In this document: piece by piece, positions 34,478-47,600 of the stretch | Position numbering within the stretch: the stretch's first letter is position 1 | Layout: every line of letters begins with the position of its first letter | From: Bisporella sp. PMI_857 | Taxonomy: Eukaryota > Ascomycota > Leotiomycetes > Helotiales > Helotiaceae | Direction of reading: 5' to 3' | Assembly: GCA_021307315.1 (NCBI GenBank) | Contig: JAJSPD010000057.1 | Coordinates: forward strand, 1 to 64,000 | DNA length: 64,000 bases | The notes under the pieces: model-generated | What the model was told of the DNA's origin: nothing | Seen by the model: the letters and a program-made list of their open reading frames with translations, nothing else | Databases searched by the model: none | Translations under genes and position numbers: made by a program

Positions 34478-34716
34478 ACCTCACCTTTCAACCACCACCC
34501 TCCTCTTCCTCCCCATAAACACCAAACCCTACGCTCTCAACAACGAACCAAGGCTGACCATCAAAACCAAAAAGGAGAGGTTCAATTTTACTACGCCTAC
34601 TGCTACCAGTCATGGCCAACCGCTGCTAATCAAAATCTCTCTCGTTTCGTGAGCCGGGCTTGTTGTTGATCGTGTTGCTCCCCCAAACATGCCGATTCTC
34701 GCATCGACACTGAATA

Positions 34717-37700
34717 ATGGATCTCGCAACTTTGAATACACCCTCTGGCACGCCTGCCTCCAGTCCAGGTCTCTTCAGCCCGACCATGCCGGCGACACCT
34801 GGACCTCATACTTCTTTGTCTGACGGCACTCCACAGTCAAGCCCATTCTTGCATCCGCTTCAAATGCATCGGGTCAAAGAGTGAGCCGATTTCGCTTTCA
34901 CAGCACCACCCTCCCCACCCCTTCCTCACTCGAGCAAGACGATTGATGTCGCAAATATATCGTCAATTGTAGTTCATCAATTGATTTATGGCAACTCTAG
35001 AGCTGTGATTCTCTTTTTTAAATTTTTTTTATTACAACAATCTACGTCATGAGTTCTAACCTGTCAAAATAGGACCCACAAGGTTGTTGTCGATCAAGAC
35101 TTAATGACAGGACGGAAGCTTATCAATCAATATGAGATAGTAGAAGAGATAGGCAGAGGTCAGCATGGGAAGGTGAAGTTGGCGCGCAACATCGAGAACA
35201 ACGAGTATGTGGCGATTAAAATCATCCAACGATTCTCCAAGAAGCGACGCCTAGGCAAGCTCACCTATGACCCCGAGAGTAAGACCAAGAAAGAAGTTGC
35301 TATACTGAAGAAGGTCAGACATGCCAACATCGTTGCCTTACTAGAGGTCATCGACGATCCCGAGTTAAAAAAGATATACCTGGTGCTAGAACACGTTGAA
35401 CGTGGGGAGATAGTATGGAGGAAGAAAGGCCTTCCACAAGTCTGCTATTTTGAACGGCGAAGGCTAGAGCGAGAAATGTCGGGAGAGAAGACTACAGAGG
35501 AAGAGGAGAAGTTTCTTGTTCTGCAAGAGCGTCGTCGTCAACGGAGAGAGGCTCAGCGCGCCAAAATGAGCCAGCATCAGCTTGCTCAAAACTGGAGTCT
35601 AGAGCATGCTGTTGATGTGGATGAACAAGACGGGGCTCTACTGTCACGACAAAACACTCACAATTCTCAACACAGTTTAGCTGGTTCTTATAGATATGGT
35701 CGATCCAATCCAGGGTCCCGCGTTCACTCAAGAGCTACCTCACGCGCACCGTCCACACGCTCACATACGCCGCTCCCTGAATATGATATTCCACCACTCA
35801 ATAGCGATAATGAGGACGAGGGATCATACCACCATGAGTCTACCCACAATCAAGGGTATCCTTCACGACAAGGATCAAGTTCTGCGTTAGAAGGAACATA
35901 TTATGGCTCATACACCGAGGATCCACCCTTTCGAGGTCGCTCCCCAAGCATGGCTGACAGTATCATCTCTCACATGTCTTCCATTGGAGATTTTACGAAT
36001 GATCCATTAGAAGAAGACTACTCCTACGTTCCGTGTTTCACCATCGAGCAAGCTCGAACAACATTTAGAGATACGGTCCTGGGCCTAGAGTATCTACACT
36101 ATGAGGGTATCGTACACAGAGATATCAAGCCGGCGAATCTGCTCTGGACCAAAGATCATCGCGTCAAAATTTCTGACTTTGGTGTTTCCTACTTTGGTAG
36201 ACCTGTCAGAGAAGGCGAGCCAGAGGAGAATATTTCGGAAGCTGATGCTGTCGACTTTGACGACGACTTGGAGCTAGCAAAGACTGTTGGCACCCCAGCT
36301 TTCTTCGCACCTGAGCTTTGCTACACTGACACCGATAAAGTGCAACCCAAGGTCACCGAACAAATCGACGTATGGTCATTAGGCGTTACCCTATATGGTC
36401 TCATTTATGCTCGTCTGCCATTTCTGAGTAATGATGAATTCGAGCTATGGAAATTGATTGCCACGAACGATGTATATATTTCTAGAAAGCGTCTCAAGGC
36501 AGTCGGCTCATCAACGTTTGGCCCAAACAAGCGAAACGGGTCATCGAGCGAACCCTATAGAGAAGAAGCAGAGCTTGCGTATGAGGAAGTGGATGATGAG
36601 TTGGTGGATTTACTCCGCCGAATGCTTCTTAAGGATCCGACCGAAAGAATAAAGCTTAGAGAGGTCAAGCGCCACCCATGGGTGTTAAAGGGCATCGATA
36701 ATGTGATGGGGTGGATCGACGACACCGACCCATCGAGACGAACATCCGGTAAGAGGATTATCGTCGACAAAGCAGAGTTGGACCATGCTGTTGTGCCTCT
36801 TTCCTTTATGGAACGAGCGAGATCTGCACTCAAGAAGACCGTCAATACTATCGGAATGATCGGGCGACCCAAGAGCGACGGAAGCGGATCTCGAAGACGA
36901 GCTATTAGTAGTGCCACCAGCTCCGATAACATCAACACCCCGGTGACGCCAATTATCAGAGAAACCTTGAGTCGAAGGGCAAGTTTACGAGGCGACGAGC
37001 AGTATTTTGGATCTGTGAGCGACCTCACTGAGCATCGTAGTACATACGAGCACCCATTATCTCAAAGCCAAGTGGCAAGTCCCGTTACTACACCCAATAT
37101 AGACCCTTTCTCTCTAGACGCTGCCCCAGCTCCTAGGACAAACAAATCATCCAATGTAGGAAAAGCCCCCAAACGTGTCATCCCAGACACCGAACCAGAA
37201 TTTGATAGCAGACCAGGCCCTCCGGAACGGACGAACTCGACGGCCACATCCATTCAAACGGTTTTCTACCGGGGTCACTCGTACTCTAGGTCGGTAACAG
37301 CACCACCAGCAGAAGAAGCATCACCTGCCATCGTCGGGCCATTCACCGACCACCAAGGTAACATCTTTGGAGGACATCTGTGGAGAGGGCGTGGTCACAT
37401 GACCGAAATAAAGGAGTCAAGCCTGATCAGGCCAAAATCGGTTGATCATGGTGTGTTTCCCATGGACAACAAGCGTAGCGAACCTAGTACAGCTACCAGC
37501 AAAGCTACCGCTCCAGGTACAATTGAGAACATGCCGTTGTCCACCACTATCCATCATCCAAAACCAATACGGTCTCCAGGGGTTAGTCCTACAGATCTGG
37601 CATTTGATAAACCTTTACCTTCTCCACACTTCTTCGAGCCATATGCCATTCTGCAGCATCAAAGGGTTCAATCTTCGTCTACACCAAATATCCCCGCGGC

Positions 37701-38517
37701 TGAATCACCAGCCAATATCGAACAGCGTCCGGCCACTGCCAATCGAATACCAACAGAGGCAAAAAGTCCTCCACCACGCGTCTATGAAAGGAGCACGCCT
37801 GAGTCTTTTGATCGAGCACAAAAGGAATATGACAGACGACGCAAGCTCGAAATTGAAGCAGAGGAGAAACGGAAAGTATTTAATGGCTCAAACTTGAACA
37901 CAGACATACCACCAATGCCGTCCAGATGCCCACCATCTCCTGATGACCTCAACGAAGAGCAACGAGGAAGGGATGCAAATCGCACGCGATCGGCCAGCAC
38001 CGTCAACTCTGCCGAATTAGTATCACAGGTCAATTCGCCATCTGAGATTGTGTCACCTATATCGTCTCTTAACGTAAGCTCACAAGAGAATATCTATCCC
38101 TCAGTCCCTTCTTTGCCAGGCCTGGTCTCCAGCGGATCCTCGATCTGCGCCGAGCCAGAATACGATGTCCTTCAAGAACCTGGTATCGTCTCGCCGCAGT
38201 CTATGTTGAATACGACTAGCACTCCAGAGACTATCACCCCTCCAAGCTTATCTCATCAGACATCCATTAACGAAGAGAGATCAGAATCTGAGCCAGAATA
38301 TCACCATAACATAGAAGACAATGGCTACAATGGAGGAGACGAGGACACGACGATGATAGGCGACAATGATGAAGACGATGATTCAGATAGTGACGAAGGA
38401 ATTTTAATGATGAGTAAAAAGAGACTGGTTCCCATCATGGCACCGATACCTCGACGTGGTAGGAACGCTTCAGTTGGGAGCACAGAGACTGCCAAGAAAA
38501 TGGTTATGGATACCTAA
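34717..38517 (+). CDS. Ser/Thr kinase, CaMKK / Sak1-Tos3-Elm1 (Ssp1) type, 1202 aa
   Basis: Exons 34717-34880 and 35073-38517 join in frame to 1203 codons including the stop. Kinases of this group phosphorylate the activation loop of SNF1/AMPK and, in some fungi, of CaMK, linking energy and calcium signals to growth. The lead-in HRVKETHKV and INQYEIVEEIGRGQHGKVKLA (glycine loop) precede Lys104 (VAIKII). The catalytic loop HRDIKPANLL begins at His403, the DFG Asp is residue 423 (KISDFGVSYFG), the activation segment is GTPAFFAPELC, and the domain ends near residue 594 (HPWVLKGIDN). Between about residues 165 and 375 the domain is split by a polar, Ser/Arg-rich insert. The C-terminal 600 residues are low-complexity, proline- and serine-rich, ending in an acidic stretch (DNDEDDDSDSDEGI), probably regulatory. 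The first ATG of the N-terminal exon was chosen because splicing restores the family lead-in. Confidence 0.93.
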
Positions 38518-41500
38518 GGATTTTCTACATCTAAAGAACAAATCTCAACACTTTGCGATGGCGGCACGAAATGACGAAGCACGAAATAGGGTATGGAGGG
38601 GGATATCATATGCAAGCATGGCGCTGGGGAGCTCATAACAAGCATTACGGAGTAACACAGGATATGCATAGGGGGGCGTCATTGTATGCATTCAAGGCGT
38701 TTTCCCTTCGAGGAATGGATGGGAGGTTCGCGATGATATTACATGATTTTGGGTCCCCTTTCCCACACACTGTACAAATGAAAGGGAAGATGAGGGTGAG
38801 GGCATGAGTAAGAGCGTGGGTATGAAATGGAAGGAGGCGATGCTTTGCATGTAGTAATAGTAAAATGGCATGGATCATCTATGGGATGTAGTACTTAAGA
38901 GCAGGAACCAGGAATCATTGTACATAATGGATAAATTTTTAAGAATAGTCCCCGGACGTCCGATTGCTGCCCGTTTTTCGCAATGTGCGCCGAGAAACAC
39001 CGAGAGACTGAACGGGAAAGGCAACAACAGGAACAGTTGTGATTTCCAGCTTACTGGACAATGTATCACGGAGGTTGGTACATTAACAAGAGGCGAGTTC
39101 CAGACAAGATGGGGAAGCGCCAAGGACGATGTGGAACTTGGAATCATGCATGTTGTCGGGTGCAATCTAAGCAAAATGTGATGGGATGGTACAACTGCAT
39201 CACGGGCCTTTTGACTACATGTGGGTTGCAAGAAATTGTAAGCATGTGAAAACAAAGCGAGTAAATACATGGCCATATTAGATAATGTCTCATGGGTTCG
39301 TAATATTGAAAGAGGTATGAGGCGTGGCCTGGTGGATGGGGTAGATGTGGTGACTGTAAAGAGAAGTAAACGAGTGGATGGAAATAGGTGATGGCAATGC
39401 AAGGGGTATTTTAACTGAATTTAGAGCGCTTGAAACGTTTGCACTTGCGAGTAACGTTGTTTCTCGATGCACGATATTATGCTCGGGTATTAAGAAAGGC
39501 ATGTTATAAGTGATAAGCTGGTTAAGTGCCAGACAACAACGTGCTTATGGCGGGATATCACAATTCTCAAAATCGGGAACCGAGTATATTGGCAAAAAGC
39601 ACCAAATGTATAACCACTGTGTAGGTGCTTACTACACCTGATAATAATTTAGGTGAAATCTAAATGCACATCCATTCAAGCGCCACCGCAAGATGATTGA
39701 CTTCTTTGTGTCCCGAATGAGTTTGCCTTTGGATTTTACCTCTTCAATACTTTCGTGTTTGAAATTTTGAGCAAGAGATACCTTCGACTAAAACTAACCA
39801 GGCTATGTACCAAAAAGCTCCAGATACAGTAATTGCTACGATGCATGTCGCTACCACATGGTAACATGTTAGTCATGAAAGGCCATAAATTGCAAGGGAG
39901 CAAAAAGAGCCAGCCCGAATATGACCATATTTGCCCGCTTACCACCCATCAAAGTCAACGGCAAGCAACCTCCCACAACAGAAAACAAAGAAATATCAGC
40001 CCAAATAAGCCATGAATGTACGCAACCCTTAAATCCCGTTGTATATCCCTATTTCAATCCCGTCCCCGAGGCTCCCCCCCCCCGAAAAAAATCCCACCGA
40101 GCTCCCTAATCCATCCATCATCCATCCCATCCACCCACCCATGGCCGAACCCCTTACCCGACAACCCGGCACGGATGCCCAGCGCTCCGCCTAAAAACGC
40201 AGTGCAACATTCCACCGACCTTACTATAAACCGTGCTTATGGTAAGATCAGCCCTATCTACCCTACCCAACCAACCAACCTACCCACCCATCGATTCGGC
40301 CGCATCGTACCGTATCGTAACGTATCGCGTCGCATCGCATCTCACCTTTTTTTTTTTTTTCCTTTTCTTCCCCAAGGAAACGCGGGGGGGGGGTTGCGAC
40401 GCCAGGATCCGGCTTACGTGCATCGACGATCAGGTCTGATTTCGGCGTGCTAACCGCGGTGTGCGGAGAGGGGCGGGTGAGGAGTTGATAGGAGGGAAAG
40501 TAGGTTTGTGCGCGGTAGCCGCGAGGTATTTTGGTGGAGTGTATCGGGAAGCATGCGTGTGGGTATGCACGTGGATGGGGATCAGAGAGGAATGGAGGGG
40601 GGGGGGGGGATGAAGATGCTTCTTTCGTTTCATCGCCGTACCAAGAAGACTAGCTTTTGGTTCTTTTTGGGCTAAACGCTATAGATAGAAAACGGTTGCT
40701 GACACCAAGTCCCAATCACGGTACGGGGTGGTACATTTCTGATCGTAGGATGAGGATCCTGCGGGATGCAAACGGCATAAACACGGAGTCTTCTTATCGA
40801 GCCCTCGAAAAAAAGCAGATGCTCTTGCGGAAAATGCTATTCCGCTTTTCTAGTTTGGCACGCTTCTCGTGCTACCTTACATTTCCTTTTTGGGGAAATC
40901 TAATGTTTTACTCCCTATTTGAAACCCCCATCTTGGGCTTCTATTAAACCCGGCTCCCCATTCCCAACCAACGATTCACCCCGTCATCCACATAATCCAT
41001 AGCTCGAATCCCACATCCCAAAATAAAGTCCACGCCATGCTAGCTTGATATAGTACCCCTCCAAAACGGAGCCTCGCAACCTCCCATGCTCTATATACAT
41101 TCAAGTACCTCAAGCTTTGTAATAACCGTGTCTCAAGATACGCCAGGGATACATTAGATCTCGGTTTTAGCCTCCCTCCAGAGGGGCCCAGCAGCAATAG
41201 GAAACAGGAAAACAGAGAGCATGGGAACGAGAGCTTATTAACAGCCCATATCTCAACCTCAAGCCTTGAACTATAAAGCATACTGATATAATCTTACATC
41301 AAATCCTTAAAATTACTTGAACCGAAATGAAAGAGGACAACCCTCGAGACAAGAAATATCAAATGAAAGCCAAACACAATATTTTTTTTTTTCTCTCCAG
41401 GACTTGTAAACGCCTAAAGCCAAACCAAGATACACATGATTTATTTTTCTCATTCTATCCTTCTTTCCTTCTCCCAGCTCTCTTTCCTCTATCCTATTAC

Positions 41501-41619
41501 CCCAGCAACATCACCAAACAACGTCAAGCCAGCCTATATAAACCACCTACTATTTAAAATCCCATCTAAATTCCAATTCCAACTCCAATTGGACCCCGAA
41601 TTCTTCAGCATCATGTTGC
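38518..41619. other. Intergenic block downstream of the kinase
   Basis: About 3.1 kb, including the kinase 3' end. Contains T-rich (40349-40362) and G-rich tracts (40385-40393 and 40597-40609) but no credible coding frame. The frame at 38875-39402 (-) shows no motif and is probably chance. Confidence 0.45.
40597..40609 (+). repeat. G homopolymer, 13 bp
   Basis: An uninterrupted run of 13 G in non-coding DNA. Confidence 0.9.
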
Positions 41620-41627
41620 GTTTAGCG
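41620..41627 (+). repeat. Target-site duplication, left copy
   Basis: GTTTAGCG immediately left of the MITE, identical to 42065-42072. Confidence 0.8.
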
Positions 41628-42064
41628 CAACGAAGGAACTAGTATGGTGATATTTAGTGATATTGAGTCTCGAGTCATATGATATCGATTTTTTGATACT
41701 ACGCTCGTATTAGTATGAGATATCTCGCAAAGCGCTAGTATTAGTATAAAAATTTGATCTTATATTATATTGGCAATATACTAAGCATCTTGCCAAAGCT
41801 AGTAATCCAGGTTAAAAAGCCATTGCAGGAGTTAAAAACAAGTAGAAATAAAGCTTACTTTTTTTTATTAAAAAAAAGTTATACTTTTATCGTATTACTA
41901 ATTGAAAATAGCTTCATTTATATACTATACTATAGTATTATATAATATAAGATTTGCAAATTTTGCCGTAATATGTTTAGCTATTTGAAATCTCATATTG
42001 CATAGGGTATAGTATTCGATTTTAGGGTCAATATATCGTGATAATGCTAGTAGTTCCTTCGCTG
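41628..42064. mobile_element. hAT-like miniature inverted-repeat transposon (MITE), 437 bp
   Basis: The element has inverted ends: the left reads CAACGAAGGAACTA and the right, on the opposite strand, CAGCGAAGGAACTA (13 of 14 identical). It is flanked on both sides by the exact 8-bp direct repeat GTTTAGCG, at 41620-41627 and 42065-42072. An 8-bp target duplication with ends of the form CA(A/G)NG is the known signature of the hAT superfamily. The interior is very AT-rich and holds no transposase frame, so the copy is non-autonomous and would depend on a transposase made elsewhere. Both ends are intact and the duplication has no mismatch, so the insertion is probably fairly recent. Family assignment rests on end structure only. 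Confidence 0.8.
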
Positions 42065-42072
42065 GTTTAGCG
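42065..42072 (+). repeat. Target-site duplication, right copy
   Basis: GTTTAGCG immediately right of the MITE, identical to 41620-41627. Confidence 0.8.
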
Positions 42073-43312
42073 CAATGCTAAACTCCCAGACCGCAAAGCA
42101 TCAACATTCTAATGCGAAACGAAGTATAAAAAAAAAATCCTGAAAAGAAGAAATATATCTCTAACCTTTGAGAAAAGCATTAAAGAGGGGATATTAAAAT
42201 GAACATGAACAACAAGGACGAAAAACTCAATCAGGCCCAAAACCAAAATCGAAATCGAAAAACAAAACAAAAAAAATAGATGGATAAATAAGATATATAC
42301 ACCCCATCTCCAATCCAACCCCAATCCACATCCCCCAATTCCAAAGCCCACCAAGCGGGACCATATAATACGGCAAAGGCCGGTACGGTACGCGCATGCG
42401 TGAATGCCATAAACATGAATTAACGCCATACCAAAATCATAAACCCTCAAGAACAAAAACACGCTTGGCGAACAAAGGGATGAGATGAGCTTATGAGTGG
42501 AGAGATATGTAGGATATTTAGAATAGAATACTGGCGCGTGTTTAATTTATAGATTAAGCACGTGTAATAAAGATGAGGCGGTTTGAATGAGCGTAAAATG
42601 AGATTAAGATACTTAGGTGAAGATGTGAAGCGAGTACGATGGTATGAGATAAAAATGCTTGGGGATGATGTGCTGTACAGCAGCCACTCGACTGTATTAT
42701 TAATACAGTCTAATGTACCTGTTGGGGCGGTGCAGCATCGCATTATCATATAAGATTATCTTACATCTTGCAACAAATATCAAGCGAGAGACATTTGAAA
42801 TTTAGTTAACCATCACTCAACGGACTACAGTCCGATAGCTTAGACTATCCATTGATATCTATCTACGAAAGTCACACCACATGTTGCATAGCAGACCAAA
42901 CAATGTCAGCCTGCCAGCAAACATGTTAGCACTTCTGTATTATCTCTGCCGCGGCAGCATAATTATCACATTAAGTATTTCGGATCATCCATCCACCTTC
43001 CATCAATTCATGAGACGAAAGATTTGAAGCGTACGCCTCATCCATTCAGCTCATAAGACGAAAGAAGATTCGAAGCATGCACGCCCCATCCATCCACGCA
43101 TATCCTATCCGAGTGCCCACCATGCATTCAGATTGTCAAGAAGAAAAAAGCCAACGCCAAATATACGCATGAGAAGCAAAGGGTATTAACAAAAGCGCAA
43201 TCATTATCCATCGTTCATTCCATTACCTCCCAGTCCTTTTTGAAATAACCACGCCCCTTTTTGGTATGTGAGAAAGAAATCTATCCCGTCCATGCACAAA
43301 AGGTTGAAGAAT
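42073..43312. other. Intergenic, downstream of the CFEM gene
   Basis: About 1.2 kb with no credible gene. It includes the 3' untranslated region of the CFEM gene. Two nearly identical short stretches near 43008-43028 and 43051-43074 (CATGAGACGAAAGA-like, then CGAAGC) form a small imperfect direct repeat. Confidence 0.4.
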
Positions 43313-44678
43313 TTACAGGAGGATAGCAGCGAGGCCGGCAGCAGCCATGAGGACTGGAGCAGCCGTCTGCATGGGGACACCACCGGTGCTGCGGGATGAT
43401 GAGGCGGATCCTCCTGTAGCGCTTGAGGCAGCTGTACGGATGGAAGAAGCGAGAGAGCTGGCACCTCCGGTGACGGAAGAAGCGAGGGAAGAGAGGGCGC
43501 TCGAAGCGGAAGCATCAATACTGGAAACTGAGGCTTCGACGGAGCTGGCGACACCTGAGGCATCAGAGGTAACGCTGCTGCCAATGGCTCCAAAGATGGT
43601 GGTTGAGCCAATGATGGAGGTGAAGACTGAAGAACCTTCGGTGATCAAAGACTCGATGGCGGAGGTGGTGACTGCAACCGCGGATGAAGCCTCAGAAGCA
43701 ACACTGCTAGCAGCTCCTCCAGCGCCGGCGAAGATGGTGGTAGATCCGATAATCGAGGTGTAAACTGAGCCTCCTTCGCTGATGATGGATTGAATAGCAG
43801 ATGTGGTGATGGCAGATCCTACTGCTCCACCAGCTCCACCAGCTCCACCAGCTCCACCAGCTCCACCAGCTCCTCCTGTCGCGCCAGAGCCACTTCCTGT
43901 AGAAGTTGCGGTGCCAGCTCCACCAGCTCCACCAGCTCCAGCGTCGGTGCCTGTTGCAGTGCCCGTTGCAGTGCCTTGAGAGGGGTTAGCCAAGTTTTCT
44001 GAATGCCAGTTGTTCGTTCTACATACCCGTTGCTCCAGCGCCTGCACCTCCAGCGCCTGCACCTCCAGCCAGAGCTGAAGAGCAGAAGGCATCACCATAA
44101 GCGGTGGCGGCTTGAGCTCCTCCGGCCTCATTGATACAGACGGCAGCCGAACAGTCGCGGATACCGTACTTGAAGTTGGGGTTATTGCACAAGCAAGCAT
44201 TGTCGCCAGAAGCACACCCAAGGCTGGAGGCAAGACCGAGCATGTTGTTGAAGCATAATTGCTGCAGGAGATGTCAGTATTGCCTTGAAAGATGCGCTTA
44301 TGCTTGAGAAGCTTGGTGGCTGCCCAGCAGGCTGCGTCTCATTACTTGTTCGTCATCGCCAGCATGCCATTGATCCATGAGTATATGTCCATTCTTGATC
44401 ACGGGATGTTTCGACCGATGAGAAATTGAGGTGGATTGCTCCCAATGCTGGTCAGATGAAGAAGACCTCTGCCAGATATGGCCGTCGATGAAGCAGCCCT
44501 GGTGCCCTATCCGGCCAATTGATGTCTCCAGAACAAGTATAAAGCCAATTCACTCCATTGCATCCATCGATCTTCCCAAGAGGTAACAGAGATGACTACT
44601 TACAGCGCAAGCTGGGAGGGAGGACTGTTGGGCGTGGGCAGCAACGCTGAAAACGGCGAGCATGAGTGTTGACTTCAT
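43313..44678 (-). CDS. CFEM-domain GPI-anchored cell-wall protein, 323 aa
   Basis: Three exons, 44604-44678, 44027-44261 and 43313-43974, join to 324 codons including the stop. Exon 1 encodes a signal peptide (MKSTLMLAVFSVAAHA). The CFEM domain (residues about 17-90) has all eight cysteines: ACAQLCF, LGC, NACLCNN, RDCSAAVC and DAFC. The aspartate before ACLC, a heme-ligand position in characterised CFEM proteins, is present as GDNAC. Beyond it lie a Gly/Ala-rich linker with near-perfect 9-bp repeats, a Ser/Ala/Thr-rich stalk expected to be O-glycosylated, and a hydrophobic C-terminus (APVLMAAAGLAAILL) for GPI attachment. CFEM proteins reside in the plasma membrane or wall and act in heme/iron capture, adhesion or host interaction. 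The stalk contains an internal duplication built on SVYTSIIGSTTIF and SVFTSIIGSTTIF. The gene is intact. Confidence 0.93.
43825..43869 (+). repeat. Coding minisatellite, 9-bp unit x5
   Basis: Five consecutive copies of CTCCACCAG inside the CFEM gene; on the coding strand they give tandem Gly-Ala-Gly units of the linker. The length multiple of three keeps the frame when copy number changes. Confidence 0.9.
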
Positions 44679-47600
44679 GTTGACGGTGGGTATGTGTGTG
44701 TTGATTGATATTGACACGAGGAATTATATTATTAAGTAATGGTGGAGGAGGATATGGAGATGGAGATGGAGATGGATGATGATTGGGGAATTAATGGAGA
44801 GGATGGTGAATGTTTTTAATGGTGTGTGCGAGTGAGTGAGTGAGTGAGGGAGGGAGAGATGGAAGGAGGAAGAAGGGGGAAAATGAGGTTTTATTTGCAG
44901 CAGTAGCAACCAGCACCACCAGAACCAGCAGTAGCACCAGCAGCACTGGGGGAGGTGGGTTAGTTTGGTGGTGGTGATGATGGCGGTAGCAGTAGTCCCT
45001 TCCCTTTCCGGCAGGGGTTGATATCCTGCTTTTGGGTTCAATCAATAGGGAAGGTACGCCCCTATCGTATGGAACATTCGTCACTTGAATCAAAATCCAA
45101 TCCCTCTAAACTAAATCCATCATGCATCATGATTGGCTCCAGCCACCTTAATTCGTTCTGCCTCTTCTTTTTTTTCGGTGCAACGCCATCTAATTTCCTT
45201 CTAAACCGACTAACGCTACTCATGATGTCCTCTAGAACAGGCGAATAACTCTAAATTCAAGCTTTGCACGACGTCCAGAAGCTGGGAACGGTTCATCTCC
45301 CAGCAACTAGCCAGCCATGCCTGTTTGAAGAATAGCAAAAGGCCGGAAAAACGCTCGAGTCTGCGGGTCATGCAAGGAAAATTGGAGCGGCAATGCTTGT
45401 CCTTGACGCTACGGTAACTACGTGAACACGCTCTCCAGCCACAGTTTGGCAGCGTCCTGTACTCAAGCGATTGGGGGGAAGGTTGGGAGCGACAGCATAG
45501 ACATGCCGTGTTACCCTTTGATCAAGGCACTGCACTCTCTGGTCATCATCATACACACAATGATCCATACTCCATTCAATCGATTTGCTTGATGATTTTC
45601 AGCCAGGTTGGATCAGACTAGCGTGACATCATGGATATTGGGAGCGGTGGCTTGTTCGTTGGTTGAGATCTCTTGCTAACTCTTGGATTGCAGGTCGGTC
45701 CCCTTAATTTCACTTTCCCATCACCTGGAAACGCTGATTCTCCGCGCCTAATCTAGTAATTTATGTCCCCCCTCAGTTCAATTCATTTCAATTTCTAAAA
45801 TCAATTTGAATGAAACTATACCAAAGACTCCCCATCATCATTATCATCACGTAATGATTACTCTTGCTAGCTAGTATGTCTTTCTCCTGCTTCGCTGGCA
45901 TGTTGCTGGGGCGACAATTCATCAACCAGCCCTTTCTATCCAAGAAACACGCATCTTCTGTACTGTACAGTGACGTCTTACTTTTCGGCTATAATCATGT
46001 ACCAGGGCACCACCCCCCCTGGATATCTGGGGTTTGTTCCTGGTCCTTGTCCTGATTTAGCATCCTTGAAATCTCCGTCGACCCAGCCATTTTCTACGCT
46101 CGACCACCGACCACCAACCACCAACCACCACACTCTCTCGCTCATCCCCGAGTCAACCACCAAAGCACACCCGAGTGTCTTGATAACATGATTGGTAAAG
46201 ATGAGGAGATCGTCCAGGCTGGATCTGGTATGCATGAGCTTTCTTCCATCCCCGGTTGAGCTGAACCGGATTTTGCTGGACACTGCACCAAAGATATACG
46301 TTGAAACACTGGGACATCAGCACCCTAATTCAACCCCTCATCACCCCCAAGCAACTTCTACAGGACCTTTGCTCGAGATATAACCATCTCAACACTGTGG
46401 TGAGCCCTCAAGACTGGTTCTTCCTACAACTGTAGATGATCCGGTGGTACTGAACCAACATCGAAACCTTCTTTAAGAGCTACTGTAGAGTTGTGCATCC
46501 GGCTACCACAATTTGAACTTCATGTATGCATGTTGCCGTCTGTGTTCCCACTCACACTTTCACTACCGAGATCTACTCTATACCCAAGTAAGCCATTCAC
46601 CAGCCACATCTCCCCTCATCATCCCCAGAATCTAGACCTCCTTCTAAACACCCATGACAACTTGAAGTCCAGTGATTTCAATTTGGCCACCAAGTTCAGC
46701 AGCATCGTGGGTCTCGTCACTTTCCAGAAAGACCCACCTCACGATGACTTCACAACGAGGGCAGCGATGAAGAATGGGGCGCTAGGCGTTGTCCGCATCG
46801 GATAAAAAAGAACCAAAAAGCGTCGTTGCAAAGTCCGCGACTGGAGTGAATGATGCAGTAACTTACAGTATCCTCAGACCGCCCTTTTTACCAGAAGATC
46901 GACGTCAGGGCGGTTATCGTAACCGACCCCCCCAAGCAAGGAACGGCAACAGTAACCGTGATTCTCTACAACCTTGGTCGTACGATGACGATGTTGAGTC
47001 CGTTTGCATCGCGACCGCCGTGTTTGACAATTGACGTCTGAATTTTTATATTTTTTACTGAGGATTCTTGCTTGGACGTCTGATTCTGTAAAAATATCTA
47101 CGTCATTTCTGGGGCTGGCTACTGGAGAGTTCTGTAATTTAAGATCGTATGCACAGACAAGTGTACAACCTCATTCCATATATGTGAACCTTGAGCGTTT
47201 AAGAAACAACTGCCCTCTCTACTATACGCTTACAACTGCCTTTCTTACTTCAGAGCGCATTTGGTTCTTCTTCCCCTCCCCTTCATCCTCATCGTAGCAT
47301 GCCATATCTGGCACAAATCCGCAGGCCCTGAGCTTACTACAACGGCAAGAATGAATTAATTCTCATAATGCATCTATTCTAATATTATATAGTCAAATTT
47401 CAGGTAGGTTCTGCGGTTTCGACTTGATTATATGTAGCTATCCGCTGTACCCATTAGAAATAGAGGTAGAATTGTCGAAAACACGCTTGCTTCTCCGCCG
47501 GAGTTCTCCCCCCTATTCACACAAGGTCCCAAATATACCAAGAAAAAAGTATAAAGTATCTACAGAACCACCCTAAATCACCAAAACATAATCTATCCCT

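Noticed and set aside
38875..39402. 175-codon minus-strand frame downstream of the kinase
   Set aside because: Composition rich in Ser, Leu, His and Thr typical of reverse-strand chance frames; lies in the kinase 3' region.
43347..43763. 138-codon plus-strand frame opposite the CFEM gene
   Set aside because: Mirror of the Ser/Ala-rich coding strand, which lacks stops on the opposite strand because of its composition.
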